Below are positions 22,991 through 35,938 of a DNA stretch of 64,000 bases, one piece after another. The stretch comes from Cryptomeria japonica (lineage: Eukaryota > Streptophyta > Pinopsida > Cupressales > Cupressaceae). The notes beneath the pieces were generated by a model. It had not been told where the DNA came from, did no database searches, and saw only the letters and a program-made list of their open reading frames with translations. Position 1 is the first letter of the stretch; each line of letters begins with the position of its first letter. The stretch is taken from the NCBI RefSeq assembly GCF_030272615.1, contig NC_081405.1:21430047-21494046 (forward strand). The letters run 5' to 3'. A program made the position numbers and the translations under genes.

Positions 22991-24743
22991 GAGGGCTCCC
23001 TATGTATCAGTATTGTACCATTTTTGTATGATGATGTAGACATCTGCGGGTGATTGTAGCCATATGATTTTGACATCATTGTATCATGACACTTTATATA
23101 TATATATATATATATATGAGATGATTCATCTTTGCGGCAGCTATATGCATGTGTACCTATGTGATGAGATGTGCTTATGTGATGCTTATGATATGGATGC
23201 AAATATGTATATGATGCAATGCAATATATATATATTTTTGTTCTTTTATGTTTTATATGTGTATGCATGATGCAAATGTGAATGTATGTAATGCAGATGA
23301 ATATGATAATGCAAATGTAAATTGTGCTAATAGGTGTTGTGTGAAGGATGTGATGTAGTTGTGATATCTATATGTATGTATGAAATGCTTATATTTGGTA
23401 ATGCAGGTGCAACTACATGAAATGCAAATGTTTTTGGTGTGTCATTATACTACGCGGACTTGAGAAGGACGATGGAAGTCAATCAAAAAAGGGGGATGGA
23501 AGACAAAAGATATGAAAGTGAAAGAGCTTCTTGTGCATTATCATCATTGAGCTTTATTATGGCAAGTAGGTTATGACAATCGAGGCATATGTTTGACCCA
23601 GAAAGTCATTGTACCTATTTGCATGGAGATAAGACAGTCACAAACAAAGAATGCCCTAGTTCATACTAGACTCACAGTGTCCTCATATCCTTGGACAAGT
23701 CATAGCATTACTAAGAGACAATCCATAGACAACAAATACAAATAGGTGACGATACCCCATCCTCGCCTTTCTAGTCAAAGACATCCTGGAGATAGAATCT
23801 CTAGTCAGAGACATCCTGAAAAAGCTAAAAAACGTGTCACGAAAAAGATAAAATCAAAAGAAAACCAAGACTCGACGCCAACATCCAATGTAGTCCTCAA
23901 GTTTAGTGTCTCTTGTCACTTGTATAAGTCTTATTTGGTTGTGGTCACAATGTTTACTTTCACAAAAAGGATAGATAGCACGGAACCATATATTGTCTAA
24001 GTCTGTTGAAAGATTTGATTTGTTGAAGCCCATTGTTGCTGCTGCCTCATCTGAAACTGACTGAATCCATGAAACTAATACTTTATTGCGGAGAAGATAA
24101 AACTTTATTGCGGATCTGTGATGCAAATGTTGCTTTATTGCGGATTGTGCGCAGATAGACTGAAGGAAGCTGGAAGAAACTGAACTCCTCGAAACATGTG
24201 ATGTTCTTAGTTCCACACCCATCACTAGACGTAGGATTTGCCTTAGCCACAGATAGGATCTGATTTATTATGGATGGAAAGGGAGGTGAAAAGGGAGGTT
24301 TATTATGAATGGCTAACCAATCTTGGGTAGATCAATAACAAGCCATGATGGGAATGGGTAAGTTTATTATGAACGAATAGGTTGTGAGTGTGTGCAAAGT
24401 GAAAGGATGAAAGTGAATCCTGAAGGAGGGAGGAGCAATGTCTCTACACATGGCACTGGTGACGTAGTTTTCACCACGGTACTTGCCCAGGGTGCCACCG
24501 AAGTGGTTTTCACTGTTGGACGAAATTATTTCTCTTTACTTTTTTCAATTTTTCAATGTTTTTGTGTCACAAGGCACCTGTTTGCCAGGTTTTCACCAAG
24601 TAACGATTTTTTTTGTTTTATAATTTTTTTTGTATTTTTGAATTTTTTTATTTTTTTTTTATTTTTGAAATTTTTTATTTTTTTTGTATTTTTGAAATTT
24701 TTGATTTTTTTTGTATTTTTTTGAATTAGGATAATCCAAAGAG
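22991..24743. other. E3 3' untranslated region
   Basis: No gene supported. It holds a (TA)n microsatellite (about 23093-23117), TG/ATG-rich simple sequence to about 23430, a block at about 24460-24540 conserved in E2 and E4 (see finding), and T-rich tandem sequence of the type TTTTTGTATTTTTGAA (24607-24726). ORFs here are simple-sequence artefacts. Confidence 0.6.
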
Positions 24744-27137
24744 CTATGTGTAGAACCTACGAAGGTGCATGATGTTGATAGGATCCTCCAAAGGTTCACC
24801 TTCTGTAGTTGAGAGCTGATATGCCCTAGATCCATATGCTGTTGTAATGATGTAAGGACCAAGCCAGTTTGGTTCAAACTTGCCCTTCTTCTCTCTGTTT
24901 TGCTGATTTTTAGGATTTTCTCTGAGAACTAAGTCCCCTACCTCAAATGTGCAAGGCTTTACCTTGTGATTGTAACTATGACATTCCTTGACTGAATGAT
25001 ATGTAACTTGAGTGAGTGTCTTCCTTGATAAGGGAACTGAGATAGAATTACTAATGTGTGGACTACACAGGCCCGTATGCGTGTCACCTGAAGAAGTTTG
25101 GGCATCCTTGATAACAAAGTCCCTCGAGGAAGCTCCATTAAAGGTCCATGATGTATCACCAAAAGGGAATGGATGTGTGGAACAAGTGGATGAGTTATGA
25201 AGGCTTATGACTATGAAAAGAAGTGAAAGTAGGATAGCATGATGGAAACTTAGGATCAACAAGTATGCTTTTTGACTTAAAATTGTAGAACTTTTGCCCC
25301 CAGTTATTTTGATATTAGGGGAGATCAACTCTTGTTCTTTTTTCTTCATAGGATTTTTATCCTTGACTTTGATTTTTTCAAAGTCCAATAGCTTTTGATT
25401 TTGATTTGGACTAAAGGACTTTTCTTTATTTTTGACTTTTAGATTTTTCTTTTCAAAGCTTGATTTGTGATCCCCAATGAGTAAGGGCTTTTGTGATTCT
25501 TGTTGATCCAAGTCTGGAAGTGGAGTGGAAATAGAATGAGTGGATGAAATGGTAAGGCTATGTGAGTTCTCAAGAGGGCTGGCAATATATTCAATAAATT
25601 CTTTGTTGGAACCACTCTTAGGACTATTGATATCAAGAGATGCTTGCACCACTAGAGAAGATTTGCATTCAGACTTAGTAGCCATAACACTAAGTGGTTC
25701 ACACCCAATTCCTTGGCATTGCAAATTGTTTGTAGGTTGTTCCTGTTGACAGAATGTCTTAGGAGATAGTGGGAGTTGATCAACATGAAAGATATACTCA
25801 CCACATCCCATGTCTTTAAACTTGAATTTTTCTTTGATCCCTGCTTGTGTTGATGTCGAAGCTTTCAAGGATTCTAAATCCACATATGCTGAAGAAGGAA
25901 TAGCTTGTCGATTGACTGGGATTGTTATTTCTTATCTAGGTCATAAATTGTTGCAATATATGAATGGATTAGGATCAGCTTTGACGGTTACTTCAACTCC
26001 ATTGTGTAGAAACTTGATACATCGATGATATGTAGATGGGACTGCGCTCATCTCATGAATCCATGGACGTCCTAGCAATATGTTGTATGTGAGATCTAGA
26101 TCAAGGACTTGACAAACCACATCCTTTGTAACTGGCCCAACTCTGAGAGGCAAGGTGATTGTGCCTTTGGATGAACGTTCTTCATCATCATATGCTTTGA
26201 TAGTAATTTTGTTTGTAGAACTCACAGCTTTGTCGGAATATCCCAATTGTTTAATAGTTCTCAATGTACAAATTTTTAGACCTGCTCCTCCATCTATCAG
26301 GACTCGTTTGATTCTATGTTTGTGTATGAAGGCTTCAATGTGTAAAGGTGCATTATGTGGCTGACTTACGGAGGCGTCATCAGCTTCTGTGAATGTAAGG
26401 GAGTGTGGAATGGAAAGGTATCCCACCATGGCTTGAAACTGGTCCACGTTTAGATCAGTAGGAACGACAGTTTCTCTCAAGATTTTGTCAAGAATGGATT
26501 TATGTGCGGGGGATATGCGTAGGAGCTCAAGAATGGAGATGAGCACGAGTGTCTTCCCTAATTGTTCTACAAGGTCATACTCAGGTTTGGTTGATGAGGA
26601 AGTAGTGTTTTTAGCTGGAGAACCTTGCAAAGTGAATTTACCTCGACGAGTTGTGACATTACATTCAGAGGTAGGTTCAGAAGAAGATCCAATGCCTTTT
26701 AAGATGATTTTGGTTCTTTGGGTAGAATTCTCAGTCGTTTTGTCCTTGATGATAATGGTAGAGACATAATTGTCCATCAAAATGTGATTGATAGTTGAAT
26801 CATAGTTATAGGATGCTCTGGTATAGTTGGTTTGGTCATCTATGGTTGCTGCTTTTCCCTTGTCATGTTTTGGGAATGGTTCCTTAAACATCTCATGTTC
26901 TTGATTGGATGAGTGCCCTTCAATCTCAATGTCACCCCTATCAATGAGATCTTGTATGATGTTCTTTAGTCGATGACAATTTCCTATCTTATGACCCTTG
27001 CTCTTATGAAATTCACAATATTCATCATCATTCCACCAATTTGGTTTAACCTTTGGTTCATATGGAGGCAAATCAGGAATTGTGATTATCTTGTTTGCCA
27101 CTAGCTTTTTGAAGACTGATTCAAGTGGTTCTCCCAA
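24744..27137 (-). pseudogene. E3 zinc knuckle, protease and fused integrase C-terminal domain
   Basis: One frame with two adjacent stops (TGA 25941, TAA 25932). Residues about 40-53 form a CX2HX4HX4C knuckle (CEFHKSKGHKIGNC), which binds RNA. The retropepsin has active site VLIDGGAGLKICT and NILLGRPWIH. Downstream a 379-codon open stretch starts MDLESLKAST. It is Ser/Lys/Gln-rich, has a hydrophobic segment of about 23 residues (AYLLILSFHHAILLSLLF onward) and ends in an integrase C-terminal module (CTFEVGDLVLRENP, FEPNWLGPYIITTAYGS). RT, RNases H and the integrase core are missing, so the element needs helpers. The hydrophobic segment could be a membrane anchor or chance. Confidence 0.8.
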
Positions 27138-27211
27138 TGGAGTGTACTTCCTTCATGACTTAGAAGTTTTTGAGTATTCACCTGATTTGATCCAGAAAAA
27201 ATGAATTTGGG

Positions 27212-28850
27212 TCACACTGTATTGGCATCAACAACACCATCATTGACTGTGTTCTTGTTTTTATTCCAAAATCTTGGCTTGTCTTTTCCTTTAAAGTCAT
27301 CTTTGTTTTCCTTGAATATCTTAATGACTCCTTGTTCAATTGGGACCTTTTCTGTCGCTAAGCCTTTTTCAATAATGTCCTTGAAGGTGGACAAACAAGC
27401 TTTCCTTAAGTCATAACCAATCTCTTTGTTAACATTTTGGGTGAACATTTCTACCATTTATTTTTGTGGAATTTCACAAGAGCATCTGCTGGCTAGATTT
27501 CTCCATCTTTGTAAAAATGATGAAAAAGATTCTCCATCCCTTTGCTTGGTGTTGCACAAAGTAGTGACTGATATGTCTATCTCTATGTTGTAGGAGAAAT
27601 GTTGGATAAATGCCTCTGCTAGATCACCCCAAGACTTAATTCCAAGTGGAAGCTGGGAGAACCATTCCATAGCTTGATCGCCTAGGCTCTATGGGAATAA
27701 TCTCATCAAATATGTCTCTTCTGCTACTATCTCAATGCAAGCTGTGAAAAACTATCTTATGTGTGCCTTAGGATCCCCTTTTCCTCTATACTTATCAAAT
27801 TTAGGTATCACGAAGTGTGTAGGAAAAGGAGGCATTGGAATGCTCTTGTCAAATGGATAAGGACATATGTCTCTCATTGTGTATGTTGGCTTCGGTGTAT
27901 TTTTGTCCTCCATTTTCTTTTGTAAGTCCCTGATTTGTTGCTCCAAATTGTTCTTAGGTGGAGACCGACTTCTTGGACCATACCCCATGCTTGAGGCACC
28001 AATTGGAGGAGGAGCATGTTGCATATATGGATGATATTGATCATACACATGTTTATATGGAGGAGGTCTGTAATGATGCTGTGTATATGGACCACTTGGT
28101 ATAGATTCATGATGAGGAATGAAATATCTATTTTGTCCATGTATACCATACTCTACAGGCATGTCATGTTCTAATGTGTTGCCCCCAAATTTGACACGGG
28201 GTTTCCTTGTGTCCAAATTTTGAGCATGCCTTTGAATGTCCAATTGCTTTGGTGGTTGATCCTTAGCATTGATATGTGATTGAGCATATATCTCTGCATA
28301 ATACTTCCATAATGGTCTGCGAAGGTGAGTATCATATGCTTGACCATGTGTATGTGGGACCTCTGGTTTTTGAAACAAAGATGATGGTGATTCAGGCACA
28401 AGATGTGGTCTTCTATTGCCTCCACTATTAGGCCTCCTTTGATCCATGTTGGAGTGAGGTTATTGCAAAGGTCGATTTTCCATTATTTGAGACATGTCAA
28501 AATCATGAGGTATCTTGGCTCCACTTTGTACTATCATTTTGTAAGAAGTATTGTCTATCCCTCCTCATTATTTCCTCAACCAATCGATTGAAACGGGGAT
28601 CCATAATGGATTCTTCCACATCTGCTGAATGTACTGAAAAGTTGTCCATATCATCATTGTGTGTATCATTGTTGTTTGTAGTGTCCATGTTCTCAACATT
28701 TGGAATGTTTCTATAGGCATCCATGTCAGGTAATGTAGTATGATCAGAATTGAAAAAGCTATCATTGTCATACTCATAAGAACTCATGTTTGCGGACTCT
28801 TGAGCCTCTTTAGTTTCTCTCCTAGATTTTTGAAGATGGGTTTCAACCAT
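27212..28850 (-). pseudogene. E3 gag (broken)
   Basis: N-terminal acidic part 28850-28503 (MVETHLQKSR, later VEESIMDPRFNRLVEEIMRRD). After a frame change, 28447-27752 is Pro/His/Tyr-rich and ends FDKYRGKGDPKAHIR. 27670-27458 is the gag core (MEWFSQLPLGIKSWGDL, FIQHFSYN, SFSSFLQRWRNLASR). 27457-27212 continues to NKNKNTVNDGVVDA. The last three pieces are in frame with each other. Stops and a frameshift before 27137 inactivate it. It parallels the E2 gag closely. Confidence 0.85.
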
Positions 28851-30429
28851 GAACTAGGTATTGACCGAGATGTGTGAGACTAGATGAAAATGGAAAAAGT
28901 ATGGAAGACTAGGAGTTGGATGGAATGTAAATGAATCTGAGGTGTACTTGCAATGTCCAAAGTGTAAGACCAAGTATGTATGTAGTAGAGTAGGTGTGAC
29001 TTCCAAAGAGAGGATAGTTTCTCTTGATGAGGTAAGTTGACCTTGACTCTAAGTAAGACCAAATGAGACCCAAAGGTGATAGACCTTGATGAGGGACCAC
29101 TTAGCAAAATGTTGTTGTATGTAGTGTATTGACAAAGTATGATGAGGACAAGCAAGTGACCTTTTGACTAAAGTTTAGACAAATGTAAATTTAATGCAAT
29201 ATGTAAAGCAATGATGGACTTTGTGAGACCCATAGACAAGTTGAATGCTAGATGAAAACTAGGAGAAACAACCTAGGAAGCTCAAGAATTCCAAAACTGA
29301 TTGCTCTTGTTTGCTAGACTATAAAATTTTTCCAATTTGTGAAGTTGTTGGTTGTGATCAAATCTGAATGTTTGACTGTTTTTCGTGACAAGAGGACACA
29401 ATGTTGATGAGGACTAAATGTTTGCAAGTGTTTAGACTCAAAATGACTCCAAGAAAAGTGTGTTGTTTGATGTAAAAATGTTTTGCATACACTTGAAGAC
29501 ACAAAAGACACAAAAGACACAATGTTTTGCTGTTTGGTCTTGAATGTTTTGAATGTTTAAAATAAGTCAAGCACAATTCTTATGGCTGGCCAAGACAATA
29601 GTTGTTGATCCCACATGAGGTTTTACCCCCGAGGCTACACTATTCAGAGCAGATACTTAGATGCTTGACCTCACTGGCTCCACCCTCGGCACTCACTTCT
29701 CAGGTCAGCCAAGCATCAGTCCCCACGAAAACTCCCCATGGTGAACTTTGTATCTCTACTAAGAACCGTATGTGTGTGGGCCACTACCAGAGGTCCGACC
29801 TCCTGCCTCAACAACTAGAAGGATTTTGGCTTCTAAAACAAAAAGGTGCTAGTAAGGGCATCTGCTCGTGTGGCCATACATGCGACACTTTCAGCTCCAT
29901 ATATATAGAAGGCTCCCAGCCAGTAGGGGTTACGCCCTACAAATGATCAAATAAATTTGATCAAACGGGTTTATGGGGAGACATAGTATCGGTATGAACT
30001 AATCAACACACCTTATTCATAGTTTTCACCATGAATACAGTTATTTATAGTGGTTTGGAAGAAGATGGCTTTTCCTCGCTACCACTTGGGTCATTCTCTT
30101 CTCACTAGTAGTCCTAATAACCACATGGGAAGACAGACCCTCTAAAGATTAAACAAAAAGAGCCTATTGCTCAAGACACAAAAGACAATGATTCAATTTT
30201 AGTGCACCAATTTAAGTGTTTTCTAGTCTATGAAAACAAGGCACACAATAAAAATCCAAAAACCCTTGCCAAAGACCTGCAATAAAGATTTATTAGTAGT
30301 TTGGATTTTTTGAAATAATCACCCCTTCCCGCAAGCACACAAGTTAGGTAAATTTTAGATCCAAAAGACTTTGTGAAATAGGGGCCTTCAACAATGCATT
30401 TTGTTGACCAATTCAAAGATCTAATTCAT
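28851..30429 (-). other. E3 5' leader, part shared with E4
   Basis: Untranslated leader. The stretch about 29600-30160 (containing AAGCATCAGTCCCC and CTCCCCATGG) is clearly related to about 46670-47200 in E4. Short ORFs here have no support. Confidence 0.6.
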
Positions 30430-31290
30430 CATAAAAAAATACCATCTATAAAATTTCAAGAGATTTCCAGAAATGTAAGAAAATCTAAAAAATTTGCTAA
30501 TTTGCACCAAAAATTAATTTTTTATGAAAAATCATAAAAAATTCATATAAAATGCAAAATCTATCCAACAAATCTGAAATTTTTACTGGAGAGTTCTGAT
30601 GGGTTTCCAAACTTCTATAAAAATATTTTTGCAACAAATCCAAGCAGTTTGTGAGATATGAGTAAAATAATGCAAAACCCTAATTTTCAAAGATATGATT
30701 TTGCATCAAATTTAAAATCAAAAAGAACAGATCCTATGTATAATTTTGAGAGATTTCCAAAAATGTAAGAAAATCTGACAAATTCACTAATTTGCTCTCA
30801 AAATTAATTTTTTATGAAAAATCATAAAAAATTCATATAAATTGAACAGTTGATCTAAAAAATCTGAAATTTTTACTAAATCCTTCTGATACTTTTCTAG
30901 ACTTGAAAAAAAAATTTGATGCCAAAATTCAAAGCCGTTGGTGAGATCTAATCAAAATAAGGAAAAACCCTAATTTTTAAAGATCCGATTTTTAGGGAAA
31001 TATTTTGCATCAAAATTAAAATCACAAAGAATAGATCTTGTTTATAATTATGAGATATTTCTAAAAATGTAAGAAAATCCAAAAAATTCTCTCATTTTCT
31101 CTCAAAATTAATTTTTTATGAAAAATCATAAAAAATTAATAGAAAATAAAAATAAGCTCCAACAATTCTAAAATTTGGATTGAGAGCTCCTGATACTGTC
31201 TTCAACCTGCAAAAAAAATTTGGTGCAAAATTTCTAATCCGTTTGTGAGATACGATCAAATCTCTCCAAGATCTTGATTTTGTGTCCAAA
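30430..31290. repeat. Three tandem copies of a ~300-bp unit in the E3 leader
   Basis: The phrase TTAATTTTTTATGAAAAATC recurs at about 30512, 30804 and 31108, with matching flanks (AAATCTGAAATTTTTACT, GTGAGATAYGA, AAACCCTAATTTT). Unit length is about 292-304 bp and the copies are diverged. It lies immediately inside the primer binding site. Confidence 0.85.
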
Positions 31291-31387
31291 ACCCTAGCTG
31301 CACAAGGTTATTCTCCAAATTGTTTTACAAAACAACAATATAGGGTTAGAAAAATTGGCAAAAAACACAGATCTAACAAAAATACAT

Positions 31388-31405
31388 GTCCCACGGGGTG
31401 TGCCA
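31388..31405 (-). other. E3 primer binding site
   Basis: The minus strand reads TGGCACACCCCGTGGGAC three bases inside the 5' LTR, with TGG complementing a tRNA CCA end. I cannot assign the tRNA. It differs from the site shared by E2 and E4. Confidence 0.6.
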
Positions 31406-31408
31406 AAA

Positions 31409-32199
31409 TGTATATGGTGAAAATGGATAACAACAATGATGATATTGAAAGGCTAAATGAATTCAACCACAAAACCCTAGCCCGACAACAACAAAGATCC
31501 ACCATAACATATGAAGATTACCTAAGACAATGCAAATCAAATGAAATCACAAAGATTGTACCATCACATGTCCAATAGGGTTTGGATCTCCATTCTTCCT
31601 ATCTCCATTGATCTTGCTTGATATATTTGCTCTAAGATTTTATGTGCATAAGAGCTCAACAAAGAACGGAATGTGGTTGCAAGTAGGATCGCCTATGTTC
31701 CAAAGCGTAGTGTAGTCAAGTAGTCAACGAGGGGCATAGATTGATTAGAATTATTGATTAGGGTTTGATAATTAAGGAAGTATCTCCTTATATAGAAGAC
31801 ACTATAAGAAATGGAGGGATAAGATTGAGAGGTGTAAAAGGAGGTTGGCTATGATTAGAGGGTAGGTAAAGAAAATAAGAAAATAATAAGAGGGTAGGTA
31901 GTGTATGAATTAAGAGATGAATGACATGTGTCATGGGTAGAAAAGGTTAATGAATTAATTAAATAAATAAAGATTTATTTAATTAATAGAAGAAGTGGGA
32001 TCAATTAAATAAATAATATATTTATTTAATTTAAGAAAAGGATAATTTAAATAAATAAATGTATTTATTTAAATGAGAAATAAAGCTAGAAGAGGATAAA
32101 TGAATTAATTAAATAAATAAAGATTTATTTAATTAATAGAAGAATTAAGCTTAGATAATTTATTTATTTAATTAGACTGGACAATTTTGGGTGTCTACA
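31409..32199 (-). repeat. E3 5' LTR (right copy, 791 bp)
   Basis: TGTATATGG to TGTCTACA, followed by the TATAC duplication. It matches 20636-21438 apart from scattered substitutions and a short deletion that removes one arm of the last AT palindrome near 32155-32165. Confidence 0.9.
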
Positions 32200-32204
32200 T
32201 ATAC

Positions 32205-34100
32205 AATTGATCAAAATTGGTTGGACAATCTAGTGCAATAAGTTGAATTGCCCTAGTTTAGTCAAAGCGTGATAGTTGATGTCAGTTGTTCACTTGGACA
32301 AGATAAAGTTTGAGTAAGTGAATCAAAGTGACCTATTGTGACTTAGACAATTGATGTAATTGCACGATGAAGTCAAGGTATCTGAAGCAAAATACTCATT
32401 GAGACTTAGATAATTGATGTAATTGTCGGTTTTGATTGCGTTTGATTGGTTGATCAATTGATAGTGTTTGTGTTGTAGGTTGTGCACCTATTGAGACTAT
32501 GAAATTGATGTAAATGCCTTTTGTAGTCTAAGATTTCCATAATTGATTACCTGTTGAGTCCCAAAGATACCTGATCAAAAAGTATCTATTGATAGTATAG
32601 GTGTGCGTGAGTCGGTGTGCCTGTGTAGACAGATTAACTTGCTTGATTGGGATGACCTAGGATGGGAAACGCAACCCCTCCTATTAGAGATGGATGATGA
32701 TGAACGTGGCTTGATTGAGTTGATGGGACATGATGTAGGGTATGTGATGTTGATGATAGAGATGGGGAGGGTGAGTGGGGGATTTAATGTTAGATAGAAG
32801 GTATGGAGGACCTAGGACTCATTCCTATGGAAGAGGGAAAAAAATAGAGTATCTATTGTCATGACTATGTATGAATGATATGCAACATATGGATGTATGG
32901 ATGGATGGAATGCAGTATATACAGATGAGATGGAATGGAAATCCATGGATTATTCACAGTGCTTAATTTTCATCATCGAGCATGGTAGTATTGTTCTTGG
33001 CCGAGGTAGCAGAAACCAAGGTTGAGCGTTTCACCTGTAGGAAAACATCACAAACAAGGAAAGTTCCCCTCCATTCTAGTTCATGTACAAATGGTCAAGG
33101 TATACGTTGTAGTCATCAAGCCGTAGTGATCCATGACTTTTTTTTTGCATAGGATCGTGCAGCTTAGTGAGCTTCCCACGTAGACACCATTAGTATATGC
33201 CCCAGAACTTCATTGGAACAATCCATAGATAGAAAACAACAAAAAAGATATCAGGAACCATCCCAACTACTCTAATCACTTGTGGATATCCTAGAGTAGC
33301 ATAGGAACCTGATATAAATAAACAAATAACAAATCAACCAAGTACTTATCAGCCAAACAAAATTTTCTTGTCAAAGAAAATGTTACCATGTCTTCTTTGT
33401 GAGGAGGGATGCATCCTTATGAAGATGGTTGTGTGCAGATGTTTTGATTGGTTGGTTGATTTGATAGGTGGTCATCATTTGAGTAGCTCAAAATGTTATT
33501 TTGTGTCTTTTGTGATGTGTATGTACAAGGAATAATAAATGTGGAAATGTTTTTGATTGATTTTTGATGTTTTTGTCATGTTTTTTTTTTTTTTTTGAAT
33601 GTTTGTAAATGTTTTTGGTATTATCTTTAGGACATTTTGCAAATGTTTTTGGGATTTTCTAAGATTTTATGAATTTTTTTGGTATTATTTTAAGACTTTG
33701 TTCAATGAATCACAAGCAATGGAGAATCCACTCCCATTCATAGGTTTAAGAACATTTGCCCCCAATTAGATGTCGACATGAAAGCATGACGTGGGACACA
33801 TGAAGTAATAACCTTGATTGCAGATCAATAACAAGCCATGGTATAAATGATAGATGAATGGATGTGATTGCAACAAGTCTGAAAGACAATGGAGCCATAG
33901 CCTTTACGAATGGCGCCTATTTTCTAGGTTTTCACCACCGTACTTACCCAAGGCACCACCAGAGTGGTTTTCACCGTTTGGATGAATGATTTTTCTTTAC
34001 TATTTTCTTGCTTTTTTGTATTTTTCTATTTTGTTCGAGATTGTTTTCTGAATGTTTTTGGTATTTTATGATATTGGAGGAGCCTAATGCTCTTTACAGC
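32205..34100 (-). other. E2 3' untranslated region
   Basis: No gene supported. Diverged repeats near 32330-32530 share GAYTTAGAYAATTGATGTAA. A T-run (33580-33597) and GTTTTTGG-rich simple sequence follow. A block at 33930-34010 is conserved with E3 and E4. The 64-residue ORF at 32603 has no recognisable relative. Confidence 0.6.
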
Positions 34101-35203
34101 TTATGTATGAAATGTTTTTAGATTCATGTTGTTGATTGGATCTGCTAGTGGTTCTCCTTTTGAAGTTGCTAATTGATATGCCCCAGACCCAAAGACGACA
34201 GTAATGACATATGGGCATAGCCAATTGGATTCAAATTTACCCCGATGTTCTCTATTTGGTTGATTGCGAGGATTCTCCCTGAGAACAAGATCTCCTACTT
34301 CAAATGTGTGAGGTTTGACCCAATGATTGTACCTTCTGCTCATGCGCTGTTGATAGGATTTTAGGTGGTTGTAGGCAGATTGTCTCTTTTCATCAAGCAG
34401 TTCCAAGTCCCGAAGACATGAGATTCAGTATACTTCATCATCTATTAGATTGTGCAAGGAGACTAGTAGAGATGGTAATTCAACCTCAATAGGTAAGATG
34501 GCTTCTACTCCATAAACCAATGAGTAGGGGGTTGCGCCTATAGGGGTTCGAATGCTAGTCCGATATGCCCATAGTGCTTGATTCAAACGAATGTGCCAAT
34601 CATGGCCAACATCATTGACTATCTTTTTGAGGATCCTCAATATATTCTTATTTGATGCTTCTGCTTGCCCATTGCCTTGTGGGTAATATGGGGTGGAAAA
34701 ATGATGTTGGATATGAAACTTCTCACAGAGTTCACAGACATCTTGATTTTTGAAAGGGAGTTCGTTATCTATGATGATGGACATGGGTACACCATACTTA
34801 CAGATGATGTAATTGAGGATGAATGAGGTGACTTGCTTGCTGGTGACTTGGGTAAGTGGAATGGCTTTGATCCACTCTGTGAAGTATTTTGTGGTAGTAA
34901 TGATAAATTTATGACTGCTGGATGAAGATGGATGGATTTTACCCACAAGGTCAAGTCCCCATTGACAAAAGGGCCATGGTATTGTGATAGGTTGTAATTC
35001 CTATATTGGGGCATGTATCAGGTCTCTGTGAACTTGACACTTCTTGCACTTTCTGACAAAGTAGTAGGAGGCTTTCTCCATGGAGGGCCAATAGTATCTG
35101 ACTCACATGATTTTTTTTTTAGTGAAGGACCGCTTGAATGAGCCCCACAAATTCCTTCATGTACCTCTTCCAAGGCTTTTGTTATCTCATCCTCTTCCAA
35201 ACA
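34101..35203 (-). pseudogene. E2 integrase (broken)
   Basis: The zinc-binding part (GICGAHSSG, then a shifted frame with KCKKCQ near 35040) precedes the core: D of WGLDLVGKIHP, D of SIIIDNELPFKN and E of GNGQAEASNKN, so DDE is visible. Then LWAYRTSIRTPIGATPYSLV. After a TGA at 34425 come the C-terminal RRYNHWVKPHTFEVGDLV and GKFESNWLCPYVIT, ending at 34101. The C-terminal module is a close homologue of the one fused to protease in E3. Confidence 0.88.
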
Positions 35204-35938
35204 TCAAAGTAGAGTACCATCAAGACTTCGTCTGTATAGGGTTTTGGCAATGATGGTGTATCGAGCGGTTTGGTAGATAAAGGTTTTTTGTTGGTTGTTT
35301 GATTGGTTAGGGGGAAGTGTGTGATCACGTAGGTAACTAAATAACACACTGTACCATGGGGATTTGGAACTGACAAGGTGACATATCATTTTAGTTTCAG
35401 GGATATCATAAGTAGGAATCCAAAGATGTTCTACCAAGAACTCATAGCGTGTCAAATTTTGTGGAAGATTCAGGTGAGATGCAATTGTAGCCATTTCGTC
35501 GACAACTTGATTTTGATCTCTTGGTACTTTCTCAAATGTGATAGTTGTAAATGGTTCTTTGAAACAATCCACCATCCTTTTGTACGACATGAGTTTATCA
35601 TCCTTTGTTTGGTATTCATCGGTGACTTGTCAGATGACCAGTTGGGAATCTCCATATACTTGTAGCTCTTTTAAATTCCACTGTGTGGCCAATCTGAGTC
35701 CTGTAATCAAGGCCTCATATTCTGCTATATTATTTGTGCATGGTAAAGTGAGCCTATAGGACTTAGGGATGTTATTACCTTGAGGTGTGATAAAAAGAAT
35801 ACTTGCCCCCGAGCCATGTCTGGTGTATGAGCCATCAAAATAGAGCTTCCAGGGTTGTGTAGTTGTGATCATGAAAATTTCTTCATTTAGGAAGTTGGAA
35901 ATAAGAGGATGGTCGCCTTTGAGTGGTGTGTCAGCCAA
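35204..35938 (-). pseudogene. E2 archaeal-type RNase H
   Basis: Catalytic D in LYFDGSYTRHGSGAS, E in NNIAEYEALITGL and D in VYGDSQLVI are kept. A TGA (35630-35632) follows LVI where Arg is common in relatives. The distal part has FEKVPRDQNQVVDEMA with the last acidic site. It lies directly after the vestigial gypsy RNase H, the standard Tat order, in contrast to E1. Confidence 0.88.

Larger units (their letters stand above)
20636..32199 (-). mobile_element. E3: gag-protease-only Tat-related element
   Basis: LTRs at 20636-21438 and 31409-32199 start TGT and end GTGTCTACA. The flanks TATAC (20631-20635) and TATAC (32200-32204) are a perfect target duplication. Polypurine tract beside the left LTR and primer site beside the right LTR give minus orientation. 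gag and protease are present, then the frame passes directly into an integrase C-terminal domain, so RT, both RNases H and the integrase core are absent. An antisense plant-mobile-domain remnant lies between the polypurine tract and the sense genes. LTR copies differ at roughly 25-30 sites by eye, plus a short deletion near 32160, so it is younger than E2 and older than E4. Confidence 0.92.

Noticed and set aside
24392-24724. 110-codon ORF ending in Phe/Leu runs
   Set aside because: The C-terminal half translates T-rich simple sequence and the ORF lies in an untranslated region of E3.
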